A stretch of DNA of 64,000 nt, taken from Ferrimonas kyonanensis DSM 18153. GTDB taxonomy: Bacteria > Pseudomonadota > Gammaproteobacteria > Enterobacterales > Shewanellaceae. The stretch is taken from NCBI RefSeq assembly GCF_000425405.1, contig NZ_KE384366.1, forward strand, positions 111,437 to 175,436. The letters run 5' to 3'. Every line of letters begins with the position of its first letter. Position 1 is the first letter of the stretch. The position numbers and the translations under genes were made by a program. The notes under the pieces were generated by a model. The model was not told where the DNA came from and made no database searches. It saw only the letters and a program-made list of their open reading frames with translations. Shown piece by piece: positions 36,249 to 46,187 of this stretch.

Positions 36249-37473
36249 ACTGGCGAACCATCTCACGGTGATCCGCTTCCACGGCATCGATCAGCTGTTC
36301 AAAGATGTCCGGCACCGCACTGCGAACCCGGCTCCAACTGGGAATGAACGGTGTCTCCATGGGGTTGTCGAGGAAGTGCAGGCCCGCTTTGAGTACGTTC
36401 TCGGCAAACAACTCCACCGATTCCTCTTCGCTGTGAACGTCAAACGCCAAGCCATTGATGGCGGCGTCGTTGCGATAGGTTTCGATGAAATCCAGGGCGA
36501 TGCGGTAGTAGGTGGCCTTAATGGAGCGGAAGGTCTCCGACGAGAACACCACCCCATTGGTGGCCAGCTTGCGGAAAATGGCCTTGGCGATGTCGATGGA
36601 CATCTTCGACAGACCGCCGTCGTCGTTGTCCTTGGACAACTGCTGATGTTTGTGGTCGTAGCAATCGGCGATGTCGACCTGGCACAGGCGGTTGCTAGCG
36701 TAGTTGCGTTTGACCTCGGACAGCACGCCGATCTCCAGTCCCCAGTCGCTGGGAATGCGCAGGTCGTTGATGACATCGATGCGGAATGAAAACTCACCGG
36801 CCAGGGAGTAGCGGAAGCTGTCCAGGTACTCGAGGTATTCCAGGTTGCCGTAGATCTTTTTCAGGGATCTCAACAGTGGCGTGACCAGCAATCGAGTAAC
36901 TCGACCGTTGAGTTTGGCTGCGGCCACTCGGGCGTAGTAGCCCTTGCAGAACTCGTAGTTGAAGGTGGGGTTGGCCACCGGGTAGATCAACCGGGCCAGC
37001 AGGCTGCGATCGTAGGTGAGGATGTCGCAGTCGTGCATCGCCACCGCCTCGCTGTTGCCACGGGCCAGCACATAGCCCAGGCAGTACCAGACGTTGCGAC
37101 CTTTGCCGAGTTCCGTCGGCGCCAATCCCTGCTCTCGAAGCATGGCGTCGATGGCGCTCAGGCGTGGACCGTCGTTCCACAGCACTCGGTGTTGTTGAGG
37201 CAGGCGGCCAAAGAACTCCAGGGCGTGGCGGTATTGGTCCCGATCGGCGCGATCCAGGCCGATGACGATCTCCTGCAGATAGGGCACCTGGCACAACTCG
37301 GCCACGATGTTGTCCAGGGCTGGTCCCTGCAGCTCGCTGTACAGCGACGGCAATACCAGGCTCATGGGGCGGGAGCGGGCAAAGCTGCTCAACTCCCGTT
37401 CCAATTCGTCGATGGGCCGGCGGGTCAGGTTGTGCAGGGTGGTGATCACCCCGTTTTGGTGAAAGTCGCCCAT
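36235..37473 (-). CDS. gpgS: Glucosyl-3-phosphoglycerate synthase, GT81
   Basis: A 412-residue cytosolic glycosyltransferase of the GpgS type. It should join glucose from an NDP-glucose to 3-phosphoglycerate, giving glucosyl-3-phosphoglycerate. The metal-binding DxD is in MHDCDILTYD, preceded by GKGRNVWYCLGYVLARG; the FNYEFCKGYYAR segment is also typical. GGGAGA lies 5-9 bases before ATG 37473. It overlaps the HAD phosphatase gene by 28 bases and the phosphorylase gene by 14, so all three are coupled. The product is a compatible solute precursor. Confidence 0.88.
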   Translation of the reverse strand: MGDFHQNGVITTLHNLTRRPIDELERELSSFARSRPMSLVLPSLYSELQGPALDNIVAELCQVPYLQEIVIGLDRADRDQYRHALEFFGRLPQQHRVLWNDGPRLSAIDAMLREQGLAPTELGKGRNVWYCLGYVLARGNSEAVAMHDCDILTYDRSLLARLIYPVANPTFNYEFCKGYYARVAAAKLNGRVTRLLVTPLLRSLKKIYGNLEYLEYLDSFRYSLAGEFSFRIDVINDLRIPSDWGLEIGVLSEVKRNYASNRLCQVDIADCYDHKHQQLSKDNDDGGLSKMSIDIAKAIFRKLATNGVVFSSETFRSIKATYYRIALDFIETYRNDAAINGLAFDVHSEEESVELFAENVLKAGLHFLDNPMETPFIPSWSRVRSAVPDIFEQLIDAVEADHREMVRQYDRA

Positions 37474-38324
37474 GTGCTTCTCCCTAAGTCTGAGGAACGG
37501 TAGTGATTGAGAATACGCTGTATGGCCTGGTTCCAACCCTCGGGGCCGATTCCGGTGGGCAGCAGGGTGGTGCGGCCTCGGCGCGGTGACAGATGCAGTG
37601 GGGCTCGGTCAGGGGTTCGAATCACCACCGCCCAGTCTGCCAGCTCCAGCATGCGCCGGTCGTTGCCGCCGTCGCCAAGGGCGACGATCACCGGCGGGCA
37701 GCCCCACAGCCGCTGATAGTGTTGCCGTAGCGGCGCCAGGGCATCGCTCTTATCGTGGTGGCCTTGAATGTGCAGGAAACGCCCGCCCTTCAATGCCTGC
37801 AGCTGGTGGGGGGCCAACAGTTGGCGCAGCCGAGCCAGGGTGGCGTCGTCGTGTGGCCACAGCAGGGGTTCGGAGTAGTGACGATCCAGCGCCTGGGCTG
37901 CGGCCTGGGGCGTCAGACCGGTGTGCTGACACAACTGGTCGACGTCCCAGTTGGCAAAGCCTTGCAGCGACAGCCCGAGAGGGCTGTGCAGGCGCTGCAA
38001 TATCTCCAGGATCGCCTGTCGCGGGCGGCCCAGTCGTTGTATTCGCACATCGTTGCCCTCGGGCCAGAGCAGGGCGCCACCGTTCTCGACCACGTAGGGG
38101 CAGTGGTTATCCAATTGGCGGCGCAACTGGGCCACTTCCGCCTGCGTCTTGCTGGTATTGAGAATCACCGGAATCGCCAGTGCTGCCAGGCGGGACAGGG
38201 CCGGCAAGGCGGCCCGAAAGTGGTAGTGATGATGATCCAGCAGGGTGCCGTCGAGATCGGTGACCACCACCAACGGCGGTGCGACACGGTGCGTAATTGC
38301 GGATGTCGGTGGCATTCCCTGCAT
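37446..38324 (-). CDS. HAD phosphatase, mannosyl/glucosyl-3-phosphoglycerate type
   Basis: A 292-residue HAD-IIB hydrolase of the mannosyl-3-phosphoglycerate phosphatase family. TDLDGTLLDHHHY gives the nucleophile Asp, ILNTSKT motif II, and VALGDGGNDRRML the metal-binding motif IV. Beside gpgS it should remove the phosphate from glucosyl-3-phosphoglycerate to give glucosylglycerate. AGGAG is five bases before the ATG. It is first in the cluster, overlapping gpgS by 28 bases. Confidence 0.87.
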   Translation of the reverse strand: MQGMPPTSAITHRVAPPLVVVTDLDGTLLDHHHYHFRAALPALSRLAALAIPVILNTSKTQAEVAQLRRQLDNHCPYVVENGGALLWPEGNDVRIQRLGRPRQAILEILQRLHSPLGLSLQGFANWDVDQLCQHTGLTPQAAAQALDRHYSEPLLWPHDDATLARLRQLLAPHQLQALKGGRFLHIQGHHDKSDALAPLRQHYQRLWGCPPVIVALGDGGNDRRMLELADWAVVIRTPDRAPLHLSPRRGRTTLLPTGIGPEGWNQAIQRILNHYRSSDLGRSTWATFTKTG

Positions 38325-38457
38325 GCGGACTCCTGACTAAAAACTACCCATTTATGAGTAAGCATTCATGTCGAGACGGCACCTGGTCAAATAAGCATCA
38401 GTTTTGAAATGGTAATCAGAACCGGGGTTGCCGTTGCCGAAGCGGCGCGCTAAGGGA

Positions 38458-39183
38458 TTACCAGGGAATGGCTTCTCCGCGCCAGTCCAGGTAGCTGAGC
38501 TGGCCGTCGGCCTCAAGCGTCTCGGTGACCCGAAAAAGCTGGTGCGCTGCCTGCTGTGGACTGAGCAGTTGACCCGGTGGTAACCGCGATTGAAATGGTC
38601 GCGACAGTGCCGTGTCGACGGTACCGGGGTGATAGGCCACCAGCTTGACCCCTTTGGCGCGGCGGCTGGCTTCCACCGCCGCGGTTTGCAGCAGTTGATT
38701 CAGGGCCGCTTTGCTGGCTCGGTAGCCGTACCAGCCCCCGAGGCGATTATCGCCGATGCTGCCGACCCGGGCGCTAAGTACGGTAATGACGCAGTGGCGG
38801 CTGCGCTGCAGCAGCGGCAGTAACTGGGACAGCCACAGTGCCGGCACCACGGCATTGCTGAGGTACAGCTTGGTCAGGGCGGTGTCATTCAACTGCTCTA
38901 TGCGTTTTTCCGGGGATAAGTCGCGGTGGTGCAAGCGGCCATTGCACAGGGTGACCCTGGTGAGTTGATGCCGTTGTGGCATCAATGTTTCCATAACCCC
39001 GGCAATGGCAGCGGCGCTGTTGTCGCACTGCAGCCGGGTTAATCTGGGGTGGGACACCGGCTTTAACCCGGAGTCGGCCTGACGACTGACGGCCACCACT
39101 CGTTGCGACGACTGCGACAGGCTGTGGTTGGTCAACGCCTGGCCGATGCCGCCGCCAGCGCCAATGATCAGATGCAGGGTCAT
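38458..39183 (-). CDS. Short-chain dehydrogenase/reductase
   Basis: A 241-residue SDR. LIIGAGGGIGQAL is the NAD(P) loop, the Tyr-x3-Lys pair is in YGYRASKAALN, and a PGTVDT segment follows. Substrate unknown. The ATG at 39183 overlaps the stop of the DUF393 gene by four bases (ATGA); a longer frame to 39468 reads antisense-like residues. SDRs of this build act on small carbonyl compounds. Confidence 0.85.
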   Translation of the reverse strand: MTLHLIIGAGGGIGQALTNHSLSQSSQRVVAVSRQADSGLKPVSHPRLTRLQCDNSAAAIAGVMETLMPQRHQLTRVTLCNGRLHHRDLSPEKRIEQLNDTALTKLYLSNAVVPALWLSQLLPLLQRSRHCVITVLSARVGSIGDNRLGGWYGYRASKAALNQLLQTAAVEASRRAKGVKLVAYHPGTVDTALSRPFQSRLPPGQLLSPQQAAHQLFRVTETLEADGQLSYLDWRGEAIPW

Positions 39184-39584
39184 GGGCGCGACTTCGGTGG
39201 CAGCGAACATTGATCGCCGTCGCAACGGGGCGCTCCCATCAGCCAGGCAGAGACCCGGTGTCGATGTCGGGCAAAGCGCAGGTAACCCCAGTCGGCCAGC
39301 GGCCGTATCAGTGGCCAGCGCAGCCAGCCGACCAGATGGCCGCGCCCCACTCGCTGCCAGGCGCCGACGGTGACATCCAGACCGGTGACCACCTGACCAC
39401 GTTCGTTGACCGCATGCAGCACCTGCAGGCAGCGCGCCGGGTCGACCTGGGGAAATTCCGAGTGCCACTGGTCGTCGTAGATGGACACAAACCGCAGCCG
39501 TCCGAGGGGATCGCGCTGGCGCAGCAGGCTGACTTCATGGCTGCACAGGGGACAGCGATCGTCGATAAACAGAGTAAAGGTCAT
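39180..39584 (-). CDS. DUF393 thiol-disulfide oxidoreductase-like protein
   Basis: A 134-residue DCC-type protein. FIDDRCPLCSHEV contains the CxxC motif next to the first strand, as in DUF393 proteins of thioredoxin-like fold. The C-terminal helix region (LVGWLRWPLIRPLADWGY) and a basic end are typical. Function is not known. The ATG is 39584; an alternative upstream start adds Pro/His residues with no homology. It is translationally coupled to the SDR. Confidence 0.8.
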   Translation of the reverse strand: MTFTLFIDDRCPLCSHEVSLLRQRDPLGRLRFVSIYDDQWHSEFPQVDPARCLQVLHAVNERGQVVTGLDVTVGAWQRVGRGHLVGWLRWPLIRPLADWGYLRFARHRHRVSAWLMGAPRCDGDQCSLPPKSRP

Positions 39585-39704
39585 GCTGGCTTCCACATCA
39601 GGGGGATGCAACCAGTACGTACAGGTGGCGGATTGGGATCGCACTGAGACCAATGGCACCACCTCGGCCTGAGGGCCTAGGTGGTGCCAGGTGGTTCGGC
39701 AGCG

Positions 39705-40544
39705 TCAGTCTTGCAGGTGGCTGGCGTGAAACTTCAGGTGCTGATCGATGAAGCTGGCGATGAAGTAATAGCTGTGGTCGTAGCCTTCGCGCAGATTCAG
39801 TTGCAGCGGGTAGCCGCTGGCCTTGGCGGCGGCTTGCAGCGCCTGCGGTTGCAGCTGCTCGGTCAGGTAAGGATCGCTGCTGCCCTGATCCACCAGTGCC
39901 GGCGGGCCATTGACGGCGTCGCGCATCAGCAGGCTGGCGTCGTACTGGTGCCAGGCGGCGCTGTCACTGCCCAGGTAGGCGCCAAAGGCTTTCTGTCCCC
40001 AGGGGCAGAGGCTGGGGTTACTGATGGGACTGAACGCCGACATGGAGCGGTAGCGGTCGGGATTACGTAAGCCAATCATCAGTGCGCCATGGCCGCCCAT
40101 GGAGTGGCCGGCGATGGCACGGCGATCGTTGACCGGAAAGGTGGCTTCAATCAGAGCCGGCAACTCCTCGACCAGGTAGTCGTACATGCGGTAGTGGCGG
40201 TGCCAAGGGGCTTGGGTGGCGTTGACATAGAACCCGGCGCCCTGGCCGAGATCATAGCCTTCATCGTCGGGCACCTTGTCGCCGCGAGGGCTGGTATCCG
40301 GGGCGACAATGGCGACTCCCAGTTCGGCGGCCAGACGCTGCGCTCCGGCTTTGTGCATGAAATTCTCGTCGCTGCAGGTCAGGCCGGACAGCCAATACAG
40401 CACTGGAACTCGCTGATCGTTGCTGGCGCCCGGTGGGAGAAAGATGGCGAATCGCATCGAACAGTTGAGGCTGTCGGCGTGGTGGCTGTATTGCTTGTGC
40501 CAACCGCCAAAGCTCTTGTTGATGCTGACGTTTTCTAAAGTCAT
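39705..40544 (-). CDS. fghA: S-formylglutathione hydrolase
   Basis: A 279-residue esterase-D family serine hydrolase that splits S-formylglutathione to formate and glutathione. The nucleophile is in GHSMGGHGAL (about Ser 148), with DQGSSDPYL and GYDHSYYF supplying Asp and His. It lies 48 bases after the alcohol dehydrogenase gene on the same strand; together they clear formaldehyde. Confidence 0.95.
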   Translation of the reverse strand: MTLENVSINKSFGGWHKQYSHHADSLNCSMRFAIFLPPGASNDQRVPVLYWLSGLTCSDENFMHKAGAQRLAAELGVAIVAPDTSPRGDKVPDDEGYDLGQGAGFYVNATQAPWHRHYRMYDYLVEELPALIEATFPVNDRRAIAGHSMGGHGALMIGLRNPDRYRSMSAFSPISNPSLCPWGQKAFGAYLGSDSAAWHQYDASLLMRDAVNGPPALVDQGSSDPYLTEQLQPQALQAAAKASGYPLQLNLREGYDHSYYFIASFIDQHLKFHASHLQD

Positions 40545-40592
40545 CTGGGGATCCTGTGGCAGAATCCCGGCCAGGGGCCGGGATGCGGTGGA

Positions 40593-41738
<1,146 letters not shown>

Positions 41739-41823
41739 TCATCATTGTATTGGGGACGCCGGTTGGCGCCGTTTCGATGCTGAGTAGTATATTTGCTTCT
41801 GAATTGTTGATAATCGGCCACTA

Positions 41824-41842
41824 AGGTAAATTACTTTTACCT
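41824..41842. promoter_or_regulatory. LysR-type operator between frmA and the regulator
   Basis: AGGTAAA-TTACT-TTTACCT is a perfect 7-base palindrome with the T-N11-A core (T41827 to A41839) of LysR-family sites. It is centred about 110 bases upstream of frmA and 135 bases before the LysR gene, a common place for an activator site. Confidence 0.6.
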
Positions 41843-41967
41843 GGTGGTAATAATTGAGCGTCAGGCTGACCTGATTTGTCAGGTAAGATTAGCCTCCTGC
41901 ACGAGGGTGAGGCAGAGAAGTTGTGTGTAGGGCACTGATGAGCCGTTAATGAAGCAAAGGGGGGGCG

Positions 41968-42837
41968 ATGTCTGATTGGAATGGGGTCAGTGAATTTGTG
42001 GCGGTATCAGAGACCGAGAGTTTTACCGCCGCCGGCAAACGTCTGGGGATCTCTACCGCTCAGGTCAGCCGGCAGATCACCGCGCTGGAGGCCAGGCTGG
42101 CGGCCAAGCTGTTCTACCGTACCACTCGCAAGGTGTCTCTGACCGACGTCGGGCGGGTGTATTACCGTCACTGTCGTCAGGTAATGGACGGCCTCGAAGA
42201 GGCGGAGCGGGCCATCAGCAACCTGCAAAGCTCGCCCCGGGGGCGGTTGCGAATTACGGCGCCGGTGACCTATGGCGAGCGCACCATTGCACCGCTGGTG
42301 AACGATTTTGCCCTAAAGTATCCGGAGCTGGAAGTACAACTGCATCTTACCAATCAGAAAATCGATTTGGTGGAGGAGGGCTTCGATCTGGCAGTACGCC
42401 TGGGACGTCTGGAAGACTCCAGCATGATGGCCAAACGCCTGAGCAGTCGTACCCAGTATGTGTGCGCCGCCCCCGAGTATCTGCAGGCCCATGGGGTGCC
42501 TCATTCGCTGTCGGAACTGGAGCGCCACAACTGCCTGGTGGGCACGCTGGAATTCTGGCGCTTTCAGGAGTCGGGTAAGCCCAGAAGCATTCGGGTCAGG
42601 GGCAGCCTGAGGTGCAACAGTGGCCGGGCGTTGACCGACGCCGCCTGCAAAGGACTGGGGCTGGTGCAACTGCCGGGTTACTACGTTCAGCGCTACCTGG
42701 ATCGCGGTGAGTTGGTGTCGGTGCTGGATCATTTTAATGAGCAGGATGACGGTATCTGGGCGTTGTACCCCCATAACCGTCACCTGTCGCCTAAAGTGCG
42801 GTTGCTGGTGGATCACCTGGCCGAGCACCTGAGTTGA
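41968..42837 (+). CDS. LysR family transcriptional regulator
   Basis: A 289-residue regulator with an N-terminal winged helix-turn-helix (SETESFTAAGKRLGISTAQVSRQITALE region) and a C-terminal effector domain. It is divergent from the frmA-fghA operon and is likely to control it, perhaps responding to formaldehyde or its thiol adduct; that is inference from position. A Cys pair (CAAPEYLQ and HNCLVG) lies in the effector domain. The start at 41968 is preceded by GGGGGGCG. Confidence 0.88.
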   Translation: MSDWNGVSEFVAVSETESFTAAGKRLGISTAQVSRQITALEARLAAKLFYRTTRKVSLTDVGRVYYRHCRQVMDGLEEAERAISNLQSSPRGRLRITAPVTYGERTIAPLVNDFALKYPELEVQLHLTNQKIDLVEEGFDLAVRLGRLEDSSMMAKRLSSRTQYVCAAPEYLQAHGVPHSLSELERHNCLVGTLEFWRFQESGKPRSIRVRGSLRCNSGRALTDAACKGLGLVQLPGYYVQRYLDRGELVSVLDHFNEQDDGIWALYPHNRHLSPKVRLLVDHLAEHLS

Positions 42838-42968
42838 GGTCTCAAACAGGGCGGTTCGGCTGCCATGGTCAGGATTCAGGCTCGGATGAATTTTGTCAGT
42901 GCAAAAAGCGCTTGAGATCACAGTTTGGCAGGATATGATGCCTGAAAACGGGAACGGAGGGAGACCCC

Positions 42969-43244
42969 ATGGCGTGCCATCGAATTGAAGAACTGCTGGA
43001 ATTGCTGGAGCCGGTGTGGCAGAAAGATCAGGAACTGAATCTGGTGCAGATGCTGCAAAAAGTGGCCGATCAAGCCGGTTTTGACGGCCCCCTGTCGGAG
43101 TTGACCGACGACATGCTGATCTATCAGCTGAAGATGGGCGAAACCAGCAAGGACACCATGATCCCCGGCATCAAGAAAGATTACGTCGAGGATTTTGACT
43201 GGAAAGGGGCGATCCTAAAGGCTCGCGGCATCGACGACGAATAA
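42969..43244 (+). CDS. yihD: YihD family protein (DUF1040)
   Basis: A 91-residue acidic cytosolic protein that matches E. coli YihD from end to end (MACHRIEELLELLEPVWQ... KKDYVEDFDWKGAILKARG). Its role is unknown; in E. coli it lies by mobA. GGAGGGAGA lies 5-13 bases before the ATG, a strong ribosome site. The gene ends at a small hairpin. Confidence 0.9.
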   Translation: MACHRIEELLELLEPVWQKDQELNLVQMLQKVADQAGFDGPLSELTDDMLIYQLKMGETSKDTMIPGIKKDYVEDFDWKGAILKARGIDDE

Positions 43245-43265
43245 GCTTAACCCGCTATCAATGAA

Positions 43266-43292
43266 GACGGCTGCTTTCGAGCGGCCGTTTTT
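43266..43292 (+). terminator. Terminator after yihD
   Basis: ACGGCTGCT-TTCG-AGCGGCCGTTTTTG: 9-base stem with one mismatch, stable UUCG loop and T tract, 22 bases past the stop. Confidence 0.75.
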
Positions 43293-43354
43293 GTTTGGGC
43301 TGACCGTGGGAGTTGTTACACTGGCCCCATCGACCGTGACAGAAGAAACCAAGC

Positions 43355-44167
43355 ATGCAAGGAACCCTGAAAAAGATGCGCAGCCAGTTGGCGGGCGACG
43401 TCGACTACACCCTGTTGGTGGGCGAGGAAGCCCTGCCGTTAAATGACGTTATTGGCCAGTCGCTGACCCTGGAGCACACCGGCAACATCTTCTGCGATGC
43501 CTGTGGCCGCAAGACCAACAAGAGTTATTCTCAAGGGCATTGTTTTCCCTGTATGAAAAAGCTGGCCCGGTGTGACATGTGCATCATGAAGCCAGAGACC
43601 TGTCATTTTGCCGCTGGCACCTGCCGGGAGCCGGAGTGGGGCGAAGCCCAGTGCATGGTGCCTCACTACGTCTACCTGTCTAACACCTCGGGCCTGAAGG
43701 TGGGCATCACTCGACACACGCAATTGCCGACACGCTGGATCGATCAGGGTGCCACTCAGGGGCTGCCGATCATTCGAGTGCGCAGCCGATACATCTCCGG
43801 GTTGGTGGAGGTGGCGTTGGGGGCGTTCATCAACGACAAGACCAACTGGCGGGCGATGCTCAAAGGCAATAACGACGATCTGGACCTCAAGGCCCAGGCG
43901 CACTGTTTGTTGCCGAAGATTGAGGAGAAACTGGCGGCCATTCGCGCTGAGTTCGGTGACGATGCCTATGAGATTCTGGACGAATCCATCGTCGCCATCG
44001 ATTACCCGGTGAAGCAGTTTCCGGTAAAGGTGGCATCCCACAACTTCGACAAGACCCCGTTGGTGTCCGGCATTCTGTTGGGCATAAAGGGCCAGTATCT
44101 GATCTTCGATACCGGTGTGATCAACATTCGTAAGTTCACCGGTTACGAGGTCCGCGTCAGTCGCTGA
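43355..44167 (+). CDS. DUF2797 protein with zinc-type Cys motifs
   Basis: A 270-residue protein of the DUF2797 family. Residues about 48-95 contain seven Cys in four pairs (CDAC, CFPC, CDMC, then C...C), suggesting zinc binding. HYVYLSNTSGLKVGITR about residue 107 resembles the first motif of GIY-YIG nucleases (Y-V-Y and K-V-G-I-T-R), but the catalytic Glu is not obvious. No function is known. No signal peptide. It ends at a hairpin and stands alone. Confidence 0.78.
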   Translation: MQGTLKKMRSQLAGDVDYTLLVGEEALPLNDVIGQSLTLEHTGNIFCDACGRKTNKSYSQGHCFPCMKKLARCDMCIMKPETCHFAAGTCREPEWGEAQCMVPHYVYLSNTSGLKVGITRHTQLPTRWIDQGATQGLPIIRVRSRYISGLVEVALGAFINDKTNWRAMLKGNNDDLDLKAQAHCLLPKIEEKLAAIRAEFGDDAYEILDESIVAIDYPVKQFPVKVASHNFDKTPLVSGILLGIKGQYLIFDTGVINIRKFTGYEVRVSR

Positions 44168-44190
44168 TCTCGGGACTCGAAACCCACAAC

Positions 44191-44218
44191 ACGCCGGCCC
44201 ATGAGGGCCGGCGTTTTT
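44191..44218 (+). terminator. Terminator after the DUF2797 gene
   Basis: ACGCCGGCCC-ATGA-GGGCCGGCGTTTTT: a perfect 10-base stem and T tract. Confidence 0.92.
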
Positions 44219-44345
44219 CATTCTGCCTGTCATTTTGCAACGAGGCCGCCACCGCGCAAAACCCAGATAACTATTTCAATGACTTACTAGTTGGCACGGG
44301 GTTTGAATAGTCTGAGCATGGTTTTCTGAATGTGCCGAGGTGGTG

Positions 44346-45953
44346 ATGGACAAACTGGTGGTGTTTACCTCCGAGCTGGATTTTTGTCTGTGCAAGACAC
44401 TGGTGCAGTTGTTGGAGCAGTACCCCAAGCTGCAGCTGCTGGTGTTGAGACAGCCAGCCACCGCCGTTTGGGCCTCACAGTGGCGTCGGCCGACACCGCA
44501 TTGGTCGCAGTGTCGCTGGCCTTTGAACTCGCCCTCACCGTTGGCGGATACCCTCAACCGGTACGATCCGGGCCGACTTCGTCATCATCCGCGGGTTCAG
44601 TTCAAGGTGGTGGACGACATTAACTCACTGAGGATCAGAGTGTTGGTGGAGCAGTATCAGGCGGATCTCGGGCTGTCTTACGGCGATCTGTCGTTACGGC
44701 CGGCTCTGCACCAGTTACCGCATTGGGGCACGCTGGCCATTCAGTTGGGTGCAGCCTTTGATGAGGGTCGGGATGCGCTGTTCTGGGCCCTGTGGGAGCA
44801 AAAGCCGAGCGTGACCATCCGCGTGCAGCGACTGGAACCTGACCACCGACCGGCGTCGATTCTGCTGCAGACGGAGCTGGCGCTGTCCGCCTACAGCAGT
44901 GAGCGCGGGCTTCAGATTCAGCTGGAGGAGTGCCTGATTCAGATGCTGTGTGGTGCCGTGGGGATGATCAGTTGCGAAGAGATGGTGCGTCATTCCCAGG
45001 AACCTCTGCCCCGGCGTAAGAAGGTGCCCAGTTTGCAGCAGCGTCGGCAACTGCAGCAACAGCGGCGCTGGGTCTCTCTTCAGAGTGGGTTGCGTACTCG
45101 AATGAAGTCGCTGTTTTTTCAAGGGTACAGCCATGTCTGGCGACCGTTATGGCGTGGCCTTGCCGGTTTTCGAGGCTGCCAACGGGTGGTGGTGCTGGCG
45201 TATCACCGGGTCAACGACGACCTTAGGGACAGCTTGACTGTGGGTATCGAGCAGTTTGAGCATCAAATGGCCATGGTGGCCCGTCACTGTACCCCGGTGT
45301 CTCTGCCCAGCCTGATGGCCGGCAACATTCCCAAGGATGCGGCCAAACCCCTGGTGGCGATCAGCTTCGATGATGGATATCTGGATAATCACGACAATGC
45401 GGTGCCGGTGCTGGAGCGACACGGCATTCCGGCGACCTTTTTCGTCAGTACTGCCATGATCGGCAGCAACCAACCGTTTCAACATGATCTGGATGCTCTG
45501 GGGCGCGGCTTGCCGACCATGACCTGGGCTCAACTGACTAGCATGCAGCAGCGAGGATTTACCATCGGTGCTCACACCCAGACTCATCTCAATTGTGCCA
45601 AGGCATCGTTCTCAAAGGTGGTGGCCGAACTGCAGGCCAGCAAACGGCAGCTGGAGCATCACCTGGGGGCATCAGACGTGCTGTTTGCCTATCCGTTTGG
45701 CAAAGCGTCTGACATTAACGATGCGGTGATGGCACAGGTAAAGGCGTTGGGATTCCGGGGGTGTGTCTCCTGTCATGGAGGCACCAACGAGGGCCGCATC
45801 GACCCCTTTGATGTCAAACGCATGGGGGTGGACGCCAACTGCAGTGACGTGGCGTTCAGGGCGATGATCGAGGGATTTTGTCCGCCGAGGCTGAAAGCCA
45901 GGCCCGAGAAACGGATGTCGCGGCTGCCCAACGCCGCCACTCCACCGATTTAG
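44346..45953 (+). CDS. NodB deacetylase with degenerate formyltransferase-like N-terminus
   Basis: A 535-residue protein. Residues about 281-500 are a polysaccharide-deacetylase (NodB) domain with intact motifs AISFDDGY (Asp342, Asp343) and HTQTH (His410, His414) plus YPFGK. Residues 85-180 resemble a formyltransferase fold: LGLSYGDLSLRP, then GTLAIQLGAAFDEGRDALFW, SVTIRV, but the usual HPSLLP catalytic His segment is lost. The two halves are joined by a basic Gln/Arg-rich linker (residues 220-260). ArnA-formyltransferase and ArnD-deformylase activities on lipid A sugars are the nearest known logic. The function is unproven. It has no signal peptide. GAGG lies 5 bases before the ATG. Confidence 0.7.
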   Translation: MDKLVVFTSELDFCLCKTLVQLLEQYPKLQLLVLRQPATAVWASQWRRPTPHWSQCRWPLNSPSPLADTLNRYDPGRLRHHPRVQFKVVDDINSLRIRVLVEQYQADLGLSYGDLSLRPALHQLPHWGTLAIQLGAAFDEGRDALFWALWEQKPSVTIRVQRLEPDHRPASILLQTELALSAYSSERGLQIQLEECLIQMLCGAVGMISCEEMVRHSQEPLPRRKKVPSLQQRRQLQQQRRWVSLQSGLRTRMKSLFFQGYSHVWRPLWRGLAGFRGCQRVVVLAYHRVNDDLRDSLTVGIEQFEHQMAMVARHCTPVSLPSLMAGNIPKDAAKPLVAISFDDGYLDNHDNAVPVLERHGIPATFFVSTAMIGSNQPFQHDLDALGRGLPTMTWAQLTSMQQRGFTIGAHTQTHLNCAKASFSKVVAELQASKRQLEHHLGASDVLFAYPFGKASDINDAVMAQVKALGFRGCVSCHGGTNEGRIDPFDVKRMGVDANCSDVAFRAMIEGFCPPRLKARPEKRMSRLPNAATPPI

Positions 45954-46162
45954 GGAAGGCCCGCGCAGAGGGTTCGATAAGCATGCAGTAGCCGGAGCCG
46001 ACGGTGTCGGCTGAGTTGAGAACTCAATCTTAAGGAGGAGGGAATTTGTCCGTTTATCCAGTCTCAGAACTGCAGGGGGCGCGGCAATGCTGAATGCCGT
46101 GATGCCCTGAACCGTCAAGAGGAGGCCAATGAATCGTTAGCGTCAATACCATCCTGCTTTAT
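45954..46162. other. Long untranslated 3' region with three mini-frames
   Basis: No recognisable gene in the stretch before the hairpin at 46163. AAGGAGGAGGG (46033-46043) precedes a TTG frame of 15 codons (SVYPVSELQG...), GGGGGCG precedes ATG CTG AAT (7 codons), and AGAGGAGG precedes ATG AAT CGT stop. I see no structured RNA that I can name. Confidence 0.35.
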
Positions 46163-46187
46163 AGCCGCCGCCTGGCGGCTTCTTTTT
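46163..46187 (+). terminator. Terminator of the deacetylase transcript
   Basis: AGCCGCC-GCCT-GGCGGCT followed by TCTTTTTG. Confidence 0.75.

Noticed and set aside
45672-46118. Minus-strand frame over the deacetylase end
   Set aside because: Mostly antisense to the NodB domain; no ribosome site or motif.
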